A stretch of DNA of 64,000 nucleotides from M3007 sp031425035 (GTDB lineage Bacteria; Bacteroidota; Bacteroidia; Chitinophagales; Saprospiraceae), in NCBI GenBank assembly GCA_031425035.1, contig JANPIN010000070.1, positions 1 to 64,000 on the forward strand, read 5' to 3'. This document shows, piece by piece, positions 25,827-35,016 of this stretch (position 1 is its first letter; every line of letters begins with the position of its first letter). Made by a program: the position numbers and the translations under genes. The notes under the pieces were generated by a model. The model searched no databases. It saw only the letters and a program-made list of their open reading frames with translations, and was not told the DNA's origin.

Positions 25827-28631
25827 ATGAAGCAAATTTACAAAATTTTGATTTTCAGTAGCTTGTGGATGGTGATCTGTAGTGTCACCGCCCAGGCCCA
25901 AATAACCTTACGGGGCAAAGTCCTGGACGATGCCACCGGGGAAACGCTCATCGGGGCCACCGTGGCGCTGATCGGGGGCGGGTCCGGTGGCGCCATTACC
26001 AATTACGATGGCGAGTTCAACGTGAAAGCGGATAGTTTACCCGCTAAAGTCCGCATATCCTACACCGGTTATGCCGACCAGGAAGTAGATTTTGCAACTG
26101 CCGGAAACCGGGTAACCGTTCGCCTGAGTACCGGTAATATTATTATCGAAGAAGCCGTCGTACGCGGCCAGCGGTTGGATGATAAGCAGAAAGCGGGGCC
26201 CCTGACCGTAGAAAATCTCGACGCTATTGCCATTCGGGAAACGGCGGCCGTCAGCTTTTATAACGGCCTCGGAAACCTCAAAGGCGTAGACCTGACGACG
26301 GCCAGTCTGGGTTTCACCATCATCAACACCCGCGGTTTCAACTCCACCAGTCCGGTCCGCTCCCTGCAGATCATCGACGGCGTGGACAACCAGGCGCCCG
26401 GGCTCAACTTTTCGCTGGGTAATTTCCTGGGCGCTTCCGATCTGGACGTACAGAAAGTGGACATCATCGTCGGCGCCAGTTCCGCGTTCTACGGCCCCAA
26501 TGCCTTCAACGGGGTGATCAGCATGCGCACCAAAAACCCCTTTATTGCCAAGGGTTTGAGCGTTTCGCTGAAAAGCGGCGAGCGCGAACTGCTCGAGGGC
26601 GCCTTCCGCTGGGCCGACGCTTTCAAGAACAAAAAAGGCCAGGATTTCATGGCGATCAAACTCAACTTATTCGCCCTGCGCGCCAATGACTGGGAAGCCG
26701 ATAACTACGACGCCGTCAGCGGAACCAGCACCGGCAACATTTTTCAGCCGAACGACAATCCGGGACGCCGCGACGGGGTGAACATTTACGGCGATGAAAC
26801 GGCCTATGACTTCAGCACCGACTTGTACTCCTCCAATGCCGGCCTGAATTTCTTCCACCGCACCGGCTATAAAGAAAAAGATCTGGTCGATTATAACACC
26901 CGGAATTTGAAATCCGGCATCGCCATGCACTTCCGGACCAAACCCAGCCAGGAATTTAACTCCCCGGAATTCATTATCGCCTCCAGTTTCGGGACCGGCA
27001 CCACGGTGTATCAGGGCGACAACCGTTTTAGCCTGCGTAATATTTTATTTTTCCAGGAGCGCCTCGAATTTGCGAAAGCCGATAAATACTTCATTCGCGC
27101 TTACGCCACTTTTGAAGACGCCGGCAACTCTTATGACCCCTATTTCACGGCCTTGAAGTTACAGGCAGCCTCTAAAACGGACGATCAGTGGCGGAATGAC
27201 TACCGTCGATACTGGGTACAAAACAGCCTCGGTGGCGTATTTAATAAACTAAAAGGGCTGGGTTACGGTCCGCCGGATGATAATAACGCCCTTATTGCCT
27301 GGCAACAGGCGAATCAGGATACCCTCCTGGCTTTCCACAATGCGGCGGAAGCCTACGCTAATCAGGCCAATCCGGTGGTGAATTCTTCCCGGGACTTTTA
27401 CGAACCCGGTACGGCCCGTTTCGATTCCCTGTTCAATTCGCTGGTGTCCAGAAAATCCAATGCCCGCGAAGGTGGCACCAGTTTTTACGATAAATCGGCG
27501 TTGTACCACCTGCATGGCGAATACCATTTTACGACAAGCTACCTGGACGACTTAGTGACGGGCGCGAACTACCGCCTTTACCGGCCGGTATCCGACGGGA
27601 CGATTTTTCAAGACACGAACGACATCAGAATTACCAACCAGGAATGGGGCGCTTACGTGGGCGCGGAGAAGAAATTCGGCGATTTCAAACTGAATGCGAC
27701 GGTGCGGGTGGACAAGAACGAGAACTTTGATTACGTTTCCACGCCCGCCCTGTCCGTTGTGTACAACCCCTCGCAGAACAACTTTTTCCGTCTCTCTTTC
27801 TCCTCGGCTGTGCGTAATCCAACCCTGACCGATCAGTATTTGAACCTCAATGTCGGCCGCGCAACCCTGATCGGCAACCTGAATGGTTTCGATAGCCTGA
27901 TCACGATTGAAAGTTTCACCGCTTATCGCCAGAACCTGAACAAAAACCTGTTGAAATACATCAACCTTGACCCCATTCAGCCGGAGAAAGTAAAAACGTT
28001 TGAGTTGGGTTACCGCACTACCCTGTTCAACCGCGTTTATACCGATATCAGTTACTACTACAGCATTTACAATGATTTCATTGGTTACAACATTGGCCTG
28101 ACCACGCCTTTCAATGACATTGGTTTGCCCGAATTTAATCAACTGCGGGTGTGGCGGATTGCTTCCAATGCGAAACAACAAGTAACAACCCAGGGCGCTT
28201 CCATCGGCTTGAATTACTTCTTCCGGCAGTTCTTTATGTTGAGCGGCAATTATTCTTGGAACAAACTGATCACCAAGGACGAGGATCCGATCATTCCGGC
28301 TTTCAACACACCGGAGCATAAGTATAATGTGGGACTTTCCGGCCGTGATATGCGACTGAAGTTCCTCAAAGGCAACAACAAATGGGGCTTCAACATTAAC
28401 TACAAATGGGTGCAGGGCTTCATTTTTGAAGGTTCCCCGCAATTTACCGGTAATATTCCGACCTACGACCAGGTTGACGCGCAGGTCAACTGCGTATTTA
28501 CTAAAATACACACTACCTTTAAACTGGGCGCTTCCAACTTACTTAACAACAAACAGTTTCAGACTTACGGCGGACCCCGCATCGGACGGATGGCTTACCT
28601 ATCCATCCTGTATGATTTCGTGAAAAGGTAG
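25827..28631 (+). CDS. TonB-dependent receptor with carboxypeptidase-regulatory-like domain
   Basis: 934 residues: a signal peptide (1-24, ending TAQAQ), a carboxypeptidase-regulatory-like domain (about 26-110, LRGKVLDDATGETLIGATVA), a plug domain (~115-240, with IIDGVDNQAPG and VDIIVGASSAFYGPNAFNGV) and a beta-barrel to the C-terminus. It resembles large receptors for oligomers or metal chelates; no SusD partner is present. The following gene encodes a T9SS-exported esterase-like protein 63 bases downstream, so the two may form a surface hydrolysis and uptake pair. It has no functional connection to the STAND operon upstream that I can see. Confidence 0.9.
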   Translation: MKQIYKILIFSSLWMVICSVTAQAQITLRGKVLDDATGETLIGATVALIGGGSGGAITNYDGEFNVKADSLPAKVRISYTGYADQEVDFATAGNRVTVRLSTGNIIIEEAVVRGQRLDDKQKAGPLTVENLDAIAIRETAAVSFYNGLGNLKGVDLTTASLGFTIINTRGFNSTSPVRSLQIIDGVDNQAPGLNFSLGNFLGASDLDVQKVDIIVGASSAFYGPNAFNGVISMRTKNPFIAKGLSVSLKSGERELLEGAFRWADAFKNKKGQDFMAIKLNLFALRANDWEADNYDAVSGTSTGNIFQPNDNPGRRDGVNIYGDETAYDFSTDLYSSNAGLNFFHRTGYKEKDLVDYNTRNLKSGIAMHFRTKPSQEFNSPEFIIASSFGTGTTVYQGDNRFSLRNILFFQERLEFAKADKYFIRAYATFEDAGNSYDPYFTALKLQAASKTDDQWRNDYRRYWVQNSLGGVFNKLKGLGYGPPDDNNALIAWQQANQDTLLAFHNAAEAYANQANPVVNSSRDFYEPGTARFDSLFNSLVSRKSNAREGGTSFYDKSALYHLHGEYHFTTSYLDDLVTGANYRLYRPVSDGTIFQDTNDIRITNQEWGAYVGAEKKFGDFKLNATVRVDKNENFDYVSTPALSVVYNPSQNNFFRLSFSSAVRNPTLTDQYLNLNVGRATLIGNLNGFDSLITIESFTAYRQNLNKNLLKYINLDPIQPEKVKTFELGYRTTLFNRVYTDISYYYSIYNDFIGYNIGLTTPFNDIGLPEFNQLRVWRIASNAKQQVTTQGASIGLNYFFRQFFMLSGNYSWNKLITKDEDPIIPAFNTPEHKYNVGLSGRDMRLKFLKGNNKWGFNINYKWVQGFIFEGSPQFTGNIPTYDQVDAQVNCVFTKIHTTFKLGASNLLNNKQFQTYGGPRIGRMAYLSILYDFVKR

Positions 28632-28694
28632 TCGAGCTAAAGAAATTAACCACAATAGTCTTCCTTTGCAAACCTGTTTTAACTTTAAACATTC

Positions 28695-30257
28695 ATGAAC
28701 ATGAAAAAATTAACCTTACTCCTTCTTTTTGTGGCCGCATTCGCCGTAAATATGGTGAACGCGCAGGTACGATACCTCAATCAGGTATTTACCGGATACA
28801 CCAAAACGACGGCCATTTATGGTACAAACTTCACGGCGCTTACCCTGCCCGTAACCGGTCATACCATGCGTCAGCCTTTGGTGATGGACGTGTATCAGCC
28901 CACGGGCGACGTGGAAACCGAGCGGCCACTGGCTATTTACCTGCACACGGGCAACTTCCTGCCTTACCCACAGAACGGTTCCTGCGGCGGTACCCGTACG
29001 GACTCCGCTACGGTGGAAATGGCGATCCGGCTGGCTAAAATGGGTTATGTAGTTGCTGTGGCTGATTATCGCCTGGGCTGGAACCCACTGGCTTCGGGCG
29101 CTACCGGCGAATTGACCCGCCGCGCGACCCTTATCAATGCGGCTTACCGCGCAGTACAGGACGTTCGTACCTGCATCCGTTATTTCAAACGCAACGTAGC
29201 CGAAGCCGGCAACCAGTGGAAAGTCGATACTTCCCGCATTGCGGTGATCGGCCAGGGTTCGGGCGGTTATATTTCACTGACGGCCAACTCCCTGGACGCT
29301 TACAGCGAAATCATCCAAACGTCTATCCCGCATAAATTTGAACTGCCAACCGGCCCAAATACCTTCGTACCGATGGTGTTGCCGCAGTACAATGGCGATA
29401 TTTATGGCACATCCCCCACGCTGGGACTGAGTGATGCGACCTTCAACCAGTTGAGCGGCGGCGCTTACCCGATTGGCGATACCATCTTTGTGCCGAACCA
29501 CCCTGGTTATTCCTCCGACTTCCAACTGGCCGTTAACCTCGGCGGCGCTATTGGCGACAGCCTGTGGATTGAAGCCGGCGACAGCCCGGTCATCTCTTTC
29601 CACGTACCAACAGACCCTTATGCGCCCTGCGGTACCGATCTGCTGATCGTGCCGACTACGCAGGAAAACGTGGTGGAAGTAACGGGTAGCTGCGGTGTTT
29701 CTACCATCGTTAACCGCTTGGGCAATAACGATATTTTTAAAGGCATTCCAGCCAGCGTGGATCCTTTTGGCGCTATCGGCGACGGCCGCAACGGCGGTTT
29801 GGAAGGCTTCTATCCAATTCCACAGGCCGACCCGACCAATTCTTCGCCATGGGAATGGTTCGGTGCGCCAACCAGCCCGGCCGGTGGAAGTTGCAACATA
29901 AATTCCGCGCAAGCGAGACTGTACATCGACACGATCATTGGCTACTTCGCACCACGTGCCTGCCTGGCCCTGAACCTGCCTTGCGGATTTGTCGGTACCA
30001 AGGAAATCACGCCGCTGCAAGTGGGTCTGGAAGTAGCGCCGGTACCGGCTGGCGAAGAACTGTTCTTCACGGCTGAGCAGCCAATTCGCGCCATCAACCT
30101 GTTCGATCTGAACGGTCGCCTGGTCCAGAACATCACGAACATCGATGCCAACCAGTTCACGATGCAACGTAAAGGCCTGCAAAACGGCTTATATATTGCG
30201 GAAGTGAAATTTGATCAGGGCTTCGTGAAACGGAAAGTCGTGTTCGCCAACCGCTAG
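28695..30257 (+). CDS. T9SS-secreted alpha/beta-hydrolase (esterase-like)
   Basis: 520 residues. A signal peptide (1-24, VNAQ) precedes an alpha/beta-hydrolase domain. Visible are RPLAIYLHTGNF at the oxyanion-side strand, MGYVVAVADYRLGW, AVQDVRTCIRYFKRNV, and the nucleophile elbow IAVIGQGSGGYIS with Ser near residue 196. An insert of about 150 residues separates this from the probable C-terminal catalytic part. A T9SS type A sorting domain follows (~438-520: LEVAPVPAGEELFF, FDLNGRLVQ, LQNGLYIAEV). It is likely a surface carboxylesterase or lipase; the substrate is unknown. A strong terminator follows, and the TonB receptor upstream may share its transcript. Confidence 0.82.
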   Translation: MNMKKLTLLLLFVAAFAVNMVNAQVRYLNQVFTGYTKTTAIYGTNFTALTLPVTGHTMRQPLVMDVYQPTGDVETERPLAIYLHTGNFLPYPQNGSCGGTRTDSATVEMAIRLAKMGYVVAVADYRLGWNPLASGATGELTRRATLINAAYRAVQDVRTCIRYFKRNVAEAGNQWKVDTSRIAVIGQGSGGYISLTANSLDAYSEIIQTSIPHKFELPTGPNTFVPMVLPQYNGDIYGTSPTLGLSDATFNQLSGGAYPIGDTIFVPNHPGYSSDFQLAVNLGGAIGDSLWIEAGDSPVISFHVPTDPYAPCGTDLLIVPTTQENVVEVTGSCGVSTIVNRLGNNDIFKGIPASVDPFGAIGDGRNGGLEGFYPIPQADPTNSSPWEWFGAPTSPAGGSCNINSAQARLYIDTIIGYFAPRACLALNLPCGFVGTKEITPLQVGLEVAPVPAGEELFFTAEQPIRAINLFDLNGRLVQNITNIDANQFTMQRKGLQNGLYIAEVKFDQGFVKRKVVFANR

Positions 30258-30274
30258 TTGATTAAAGAATAAAA

Positions 30275-30318
30275 AAGAAGCGGCTGCTCCGATGATCGGG
30301 GCAGCCGCTTCTTTTTTT
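30275..30318 (+). terminator. rho-independent terminator after the esterase gene
   Basis: A long perfect stem (AAGAAGCGGCTGC with GCAGCCGCTTCTT) and an uninterrupted run of seven T, 17 bases after the stop. The A-rich left side makes it potentially bidirectional for the convergent barrel-protein gene. Confidence 0.88.
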
Positions 30319-30328
30319 GCCGGTACAT

Positions 30329-33300
30329 TTAAAAATCCGTTCCCAGCGCCAAATGGAACAAGGGTTTCTGAATCACCCGGGTTTCAATTCCCCAGGCATA
30401 GTCCGCCCGCAAATACAGGCCAAAAATCAGGGCCCGGGCGCCGATGCCGTAACCGGCCACCAGCGGATCGCGGAAATAATTGACCTTGATCGTGACGGTC
30501 GGCGGGTTATACAGATAAACCGTATTGATCGGGTTATCACCCTGATAGGGGCTTATTCCCTGCCAGGCCGTACCTACATCGAAGAAGCCGATCAACTGGA
30601 AGTTTCGCCAGAAATTTCCGAGCACCGGTTTATTGGAAAAATATTTAAAAATGGGCACCCGCAGTTCCGCATTCATCAAAGCGAAAGAACTGCCATTCCG
30701 GATGTTCTGCTTGAAACCCCGCAAATTGGACGCCAGGGTCTGGTAGGCGTAGTCATCGCCGCTGGGCAGGGAAATACCGGTTTCAAATTTGGGGAAAATC
30801 CAGTTATCCACCCCGCCGAGCACGTAAAGCATTTTTTCAGAACCGAAGGACGTTGCTCCCGCCAGCCGAACGGCCAGTTGCGAACGCCGGTCGAGCATCT
30901 GGTAGTGCCGGGCATCCAGGCCGATGACGGTCATGAAGCCCGAATTGAACTTCAGGCTCACGTTCGGCTCGGTGTTCAAATCGAATCTTTTTACGGCTTC
31001 AGTATAGATTTTGGCCCGCGTCCCAGTCTTTAAATTAAGGTCCACATTCACCGTATTATCGAAAATGGCCGCCAGGCGCAGGGAAGCACGCTGTTCGGCA
31101 ATATCGGAGCGCTCTAAAGTCGGCAGATCGGAACTCAACGCAATGGTTTTATCCTGCCGTAAACCCGCCGTAGCCCGTAAACTGGTGAACACATCGAGCG
31201 GATAACGCACTTCGTACTGCGCCAAAATGGTGTTGGTGCGTTCCGAAAATTCCGGTGGCAATACCGGGGAATAGGGCTGTTCACGCGGCACATTGTTCAC
31301 CTGGGTCCGCCGATAGAGCAATATACGCCGGTCCAGCCGCCGTTTTTTATTGTCGAACCACAAGTAGTACTCTGTACCATTGAACGTGGTGGGCAGGCGG
31401 AAACCGGCTTCGATCACGTAATCTTCCAGCAGGTCTTTAAAATTGGCTTTGATCAGCACCCCCGGCGGCGGCGTCTGCAGGCGATCCTCCGGGCCGTCAT
31501 AGCGTTGCAGCCCCTCGAAAAGCTGGTTGTTATCCATCGTCGTGGAAATGTAGTCGGTCCGGAAATGCAGGCGGTAGGGAATGATCTGGGCCTGATTAAA
31601 GCGGATCACGCTGCCGTTTTTGCCAAATTCCACACTCGGGCGGTTAGTGGCCTTCGGGCGGCGCGGCGCTATCTGCATCGTATCGGCATCCATGTGAATG
31701 ATGGTCACCGAGTTATCATCTACGGGCGCGGGACGCGGCACTTCCGGCTGTTCTTTCTTATCGGGCGCCGGGGTCATCAGGTGGTCCGGCACATGAAAAT
31801 ACCAGCCTGGCTGGATCGCCCGTACCGTATCAATAATATCCGTGTAGGCCCCCCGGTCATCGCTGCGCACCGGCGGCGGAACATTGCCGGTACCCGGTTT
31901 TTGTACTTCCTCAATCACGGGCTGTTCCGGTACGGGCAAGCCGGCATTCCGCAGCATGAGTTCGCGATAACGCGTAATACGGGCGGGGGCGACGGCTTCC
32001 GGCGCTGTTGTTTGGGTAAAAAAGAGGGTTTTCCCGTTTCGGGGGACTATTTCGACGAGTTTGCCGGTACGCATGGACAATGTTTGCGCCTCTATATTGC
32101 GGTCATAATTGGTCTGGTTCCAGACCACAGGTCGTTTTTTGAACACCGCAAAACTCCGCACGCTGTCCAGTTGGGTAGAGTCAATATGTTTGGCCACCGT
32201 ATCGGCCAGTGCCAGCAGGGTTTGCGTCAGGGCCTGTTGCTGCGTCCATTCGCCACTCCGACTCCCATCCAGGGAACGCAGCACTATATCATCTTTGAGG
32301 TAGAAATTGGTCTGGTAATAAGCCGTGTATTCCTCCAGTTTACCCGCCTGCCGGTTCGTCATACCAGTTTGGTCGCTCAGGTAGGCGAAGTGGGTACTAT
32401 CCAGGCCGATGGGATTGCGTTCGTCCGCATAGGGCGTACTGGTAATCCGCTGCAGTTGCGCACTGCGGGCATCCAGATCGAACAGGAAAATATCGAAATG
32501 ACCCAGCGGCAGAATAGTGTCCAGGCGCTGCACCGACAAGGTATCGGCCAGGCGATTAGAGGAAAAAATAACCTGTTTATGGCCGTCGAGGGTGATGACG
32601 GAGGCATCCAGATCGTCCCAGAAATCCTGGGTGAGCCGTTCGCTTTGCCGGTTATTGGTCCGGTAAATGAACAGGTCGGTATAGCCTTTTACCGAAGCCG
32701 ACAGCAGAATATCAAACGGATTGACGTGATCCATGCTGTACACACGCTGGTACTCCGGCGGGAAAGGATTACGTTCTACTTTTTTGGTCGTCAGGTCGTA
32801 ATTGGCCAGGTGCAATACGTCGCGTTTTTCGTAAAGTACGGTCAGGCGCTGGTTATCCGGATTCCAGGCGAGAAGGGGATAGTTATAATCGGTGGCCTGC
32901 AGGGCATTGCGGGAGCCGCCGCGCAGGACGCGGGTACGTTTACCGGTTTCGAGATCCTGCACGTACACCCGCCATTTGCCAATATCGTTGCTGACATAAG
33001 CGATCCGGCGACCATCCGGGCTCACCTTCACCTGGCTGAGCGGGAGTTTCTTTTTGTTTTTTACCGAAATCTGCGCTTCGGCGGCCGGACTGTGCATGAA
33101 GCGCGCTTCTTCGAAATAACGCTGATTGAAATAGTCCAGCATCGCCTCCGTCGTCCGGCGATAACCGCTGCCGAGCACGTACAAAAAGCCGGCGTCCACG
33201 CTGCGGTTAATGCGGGTCAGGTAGAGCAGGTTGCTGACCGTACTACGGCCGAAATGCATGCCAATATAGTGCCACAGGGCATGTCCCGCCAGGCGGGGTT

Positions 33301-33973
33301 CATAGCGGGCGAGTTTGTCGAAATTGGCATATTTGCCCGTCAGCAGCAGGTCGCGGAGCTGGTTATCGAGTTCGGGGCTCCACTCTTCACCGGCATAAGC
33401 GGTGAGGCCGCTGGTATACCAGCCGGGCAGATTGAGCAGCACGGCATTTTGCACAATTTCCTGCAAATTGGAACCAAAAAGCATGGAATTCAACAGCACA
33501 GCGGCCATGCCTTCGCGGATCTGGACCCGTAAATGCTGGTGGTTGCCGTCAAAAAACACGAAGATCTTGCTGCCGACCACCTTGGTTTCCCCTGCCTTGA
33601 GCTGGAAAACTTCATCCTCGCCGATATTACTCTGCTTCACGTCGGTGAGGTCGCTGAACACGATCATTTCGATCTTTTCGGTCATCTGGTGCTCCAGCAA
33701 CTGCTGAATTTCCGGAAAATCCAGCTCGGCGGCCTGCACGGCTGACTGGGCAATATTGCGGGCGTCGCCATACCAGTAAGTCACGAAATTGGGGGATTCA
33801 TACAGCAGCCAGTCGTCGAATTGCCGGTGATACTGCACCCGGTTTTTGCCAAAGGAAGTCTGGGAAGTAGTTTGTGCCGAAGCGGCAAAAGGCACGCAGT
33901 AAAAAGCGGCCAGCAGCAGGGGGAAAATCCATGCCGGATGGCCGTAAGTTTGTGATGGAGTTGTTTGGCGCAT
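30329..33973 (-). CDS. beta-propeller/outer-membrane barrel fusion protein
   Basis: 1,214 residues from ATG 33973, chosen because it gives a proper signal peptide (about residues 8-34, ending ASAQ); an upstream in-frame ATG at 34036 does not. Residues ~40-260 resemble a peptidase-MA-like gating region without an obvious HExxH. Residues ~290-600 carry TolB/PD40-type propeller repeats (VKVSPDGRRIAYVSND, PLLAWNPDNQRLTV). A long linker follows. The last ~320 residues look like an Omp85-type barrel (NWIFPKFETGIS, NLRGFKQNIRNG, ending in Phe). The protein is likely an outer-membrane assembly or export factor specific to this phylum; function is unproven. Confidence 0.8.
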   Translation of the reverse strand: MRQTTPSQTYGHPAWIFPLLLAAFYCVPFAASAQTTSQTSFGKNRVQYHRQFDDWLLYESPNFVTYWYGDARNIAQSAVQAAELDFPEIQQLLEHQMTEKIEMIVFSDLTDVKQSNIGEDEVFQLKAGETKVVGSKIFVFFDGNHQHLRVQIREGMAAVLLNSMLFGSNLQEIVQNAVLLNLPGWYTSGLTAYAGEEWSPELDNQLRDLLLTGKYANFDKLARYEPRLAGHALWHYIGMHFGRSTVSNLLYLTRINRSVDAGFLYVLGSGYRRTTEAMLDYFNQRYFEEARFMHSPAAEAQISVKNKKKLPLSQVKVSPDGRRIAYVSNDIGKWRVYVQDLETGKRTRVLRGGSRNALQATDYNYPLLAWNPDNQRLTVLYEKRDVLHLANYDLTTKKVERNPFPPEYQRVYSMDHVNPFDILLSASVKGYTDLFIYRTNNRQSERLTQDFWDDLDASVITLDGHKQVIFSSNRLADTLSVQRLDTILPLGHFDIFLFDLDARSAQLQRITSTPYADERNPIGLDSTHFAYLSDQTGMTNRQAGKLEEYTAYYQTNFYLKDDIVLRSLDGSRSGEWTQQQALTQTLLALADTVAKHIDSTQLDSVRSFAVFKKRPVVWNQTNYDRNIEAQTLSMRTGKLVEIVPRNGKTLFFTQTTAPEAVAPARITRYRELMLRNAGLPVPEQPVIEEVQKPGTGNVPPPVRSDDRGAYTDIIDTVRAIQPGWYFHVPDHLMTPAPDKKEQPEVPRPAPVDDNSVTIIHMDADTMQIAPRRPKATNRPSVEFGKNGSVIRFNQAQIIPYRLHFRTDYISTTMDNNQLFEGLQRYDGPEDRLQTPPPGVLIKANFKDLLEDYVIEAGFRLPTTFNGTEYYLWFDNKKRRLDRRILLYRRTQVNNVPREQPYSPVLPPEFSERTNTILAQYEVRYPLDVFTSLRATAGLRQDKTIALSSDLPTLERSDIAEQRASLRLAAIFDNTVNVDLNLKTGTRAKIYTEAVKRFDLNTEPNVSLKFNSGFMTVIGLDARHYQMLDRRSQLAVRLAGATSFGSEKMLYVLGGVDNWIFPKFETGISLPSGDDYAYQTLASNLRGFKQNIRNGSSFALMNAELRVPIFKYFSNKPVLGNFWRNFQLIGFFDVGTAWQGISPYQGDNPINTVYLYNPPTVTIKVNYFRDPLVAGYGIGARALIFGLYLRADYAWGIETRVIQKPLFHLALGTDF

Positions 33974-34069
33974 ATTACCGCATATTTTAGGTAAAAATAG
34001 GGCATTGTCCTTGAAAGACAATGCCCATGGAAGCAAAACGCAGCTTTACGGGAAAAGATTATCTATCCG

Positions 34070-34077
34070 TAATTTTG
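34070..34077 (+). promoter_or_regulatory. -7 element of mazG, near-leaderless
   Basis: TAATTTTG, a perfect TAnnTTTG match, with four bases between it and the ATG at 34082. Confidence 0.6.
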
Positions 34078-34081
34078 CGCC

Positions 34082-34876
34082 ATGAACACATTTCAGCAAA
34101 AATTAGAAGCCTTCGGTCGTTTGCTCACCATCATGGATGAACTGCGCGAACAATGCCCCTGGGACCGCAAGCAAACCATGCTCACGCTGCGCAATCTCAC
34201 CATCGAAGAGACCTACGAACTGGCCGACTCCATCCTGTCCGAAGACCTGCCCGGCGTTAAGGAGGAAATTGGCGACGTGATGCTGCACCTGGTTTTTTAC
34301 GCCAAAATCGCCTCCGAACAGGGCGTTTTCGATGTGGCCGACGCCCTGCACGCTACCTGCGACAAACTCGTGCACCGCCACCCCCATATATACGGCGATG
34401 TGACGGTTAAGGATGAGGAAGAAGTGAAACAAAACTGGGAAAAGCTCAAATTGAAAGAAGGCAAGAAATCACTGCTGTCGGGCGTGCCCATCAGTCTGCC
34501 GGCCATGGTAAAAGCTTACCGGATGCAGGAAAAGACCAAACAGGTCGGTTTCGAGTGGGAAAATGCCGGTCAGGTCTGGGCCAAGGTGGAAGAAGAAATT
34601 GGCGAACTGCGGGAAAATATTGAAAACCAGGCGCCCCAGGCCGACATCGAAGAGGAGTTCGGCGACGTGCTGTTTTCCCTGGTCAATTACGCCCGCTTCA
34701 TCGGCGTGGATCCGGAAACGGCGCTCGAACGGGTGAACCGCAAGTTCAAAAGCCGTTTCGAGTATATTGAAGCCCAGGCGCCGAAACCGCTACAGGACAT
34801 GACGCTGGCGGAAATGGATGTGTTGTGGAATGAAGCGAAAGCGAAAGGGAGGGGGCAGGAGGCAGGGGGCAGGTGA
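34082..34876 (+). CDS. mazG: nucleoside triphosphate pyrophosphohydrolase
   Basis: 264 residues with two MazG domains. The first has the canonical start LREQCPWDRKQT (about 19-30) and the metal-binding EEIGDVMLHLVFYAKI (~60-75). The second has EEEIGELRENIE and EEEFGDVLFSLVNYAR. The enzyme hydrolyses (d)NTPs to monophosphates as a house-cleaning activity and may affect ppGpp levels. The last ~10 residues (GRGQEAGGR) are encoded by a G-rich intergenic-type repeat that has extended the frame. The start is 4 bases behind the -7 element. Confidence 0.95.
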   Translation: MNTFQQKLEAFGRLLTIMDELREQCPWDRKQTMLTLRNLTIEETYELADSILSEDLPGVKEEIGDVMLHLVFYAKIASEQGVFDVADALHATCDKLVHRHPHIYGDVTVKDEEEVKQNWEKLKLKEGKKSLLSGVPISLPAMVKAYRMQEKTKQVGFEWENAGQVWAKVEEEIGELRENIENQAPQADIEEEFGDVLFSLVNYARFIGVDPETALERVNRKFKSRFEYIEAQAPKPLQDMTLAEMDVLWNEAKAKGRGQEAGGR

Positions 34877-34890
34877 CAGGAGGCAGGGGC
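34847..34890 (+). repeat. G-rich GGCAGG/GACAGG repeat (copy 2), overlapping the mazG 3' end
   Basis: The same unit types as at 15961-16010. Its first 30 bases encode the C-terminal residues of MazG, so the repeat has replaced the original end of the gene or grown into it. Confidence 0.8.
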
Positions 34891-35016
34891 AAATATGGAT
34901 TAGAAATATTTGAATGGCCCCATCCGTGAGTCCTTGTCATGCAGAGCCGTAGGCGTGGCATCCGAGGGCGAAGCCCGCAAACTTTTTTATTCTCCCGATG
35001 TAGTGGCAGGTACTTC

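Noticed and set aside
31505..33532. A 675-codon open frame antisense to the barrel fusion gene
   Set aside because: Amino-acid composition is unlike a protein and no motifs are present; the minus-strand gene has a signal peptide and a complete barrel.
34939..35016. An N-terminal extension of the SUMF1-like protein
   Set aside because: It has no homology-like sequence and would remove the signal peptide that begins at 35017.
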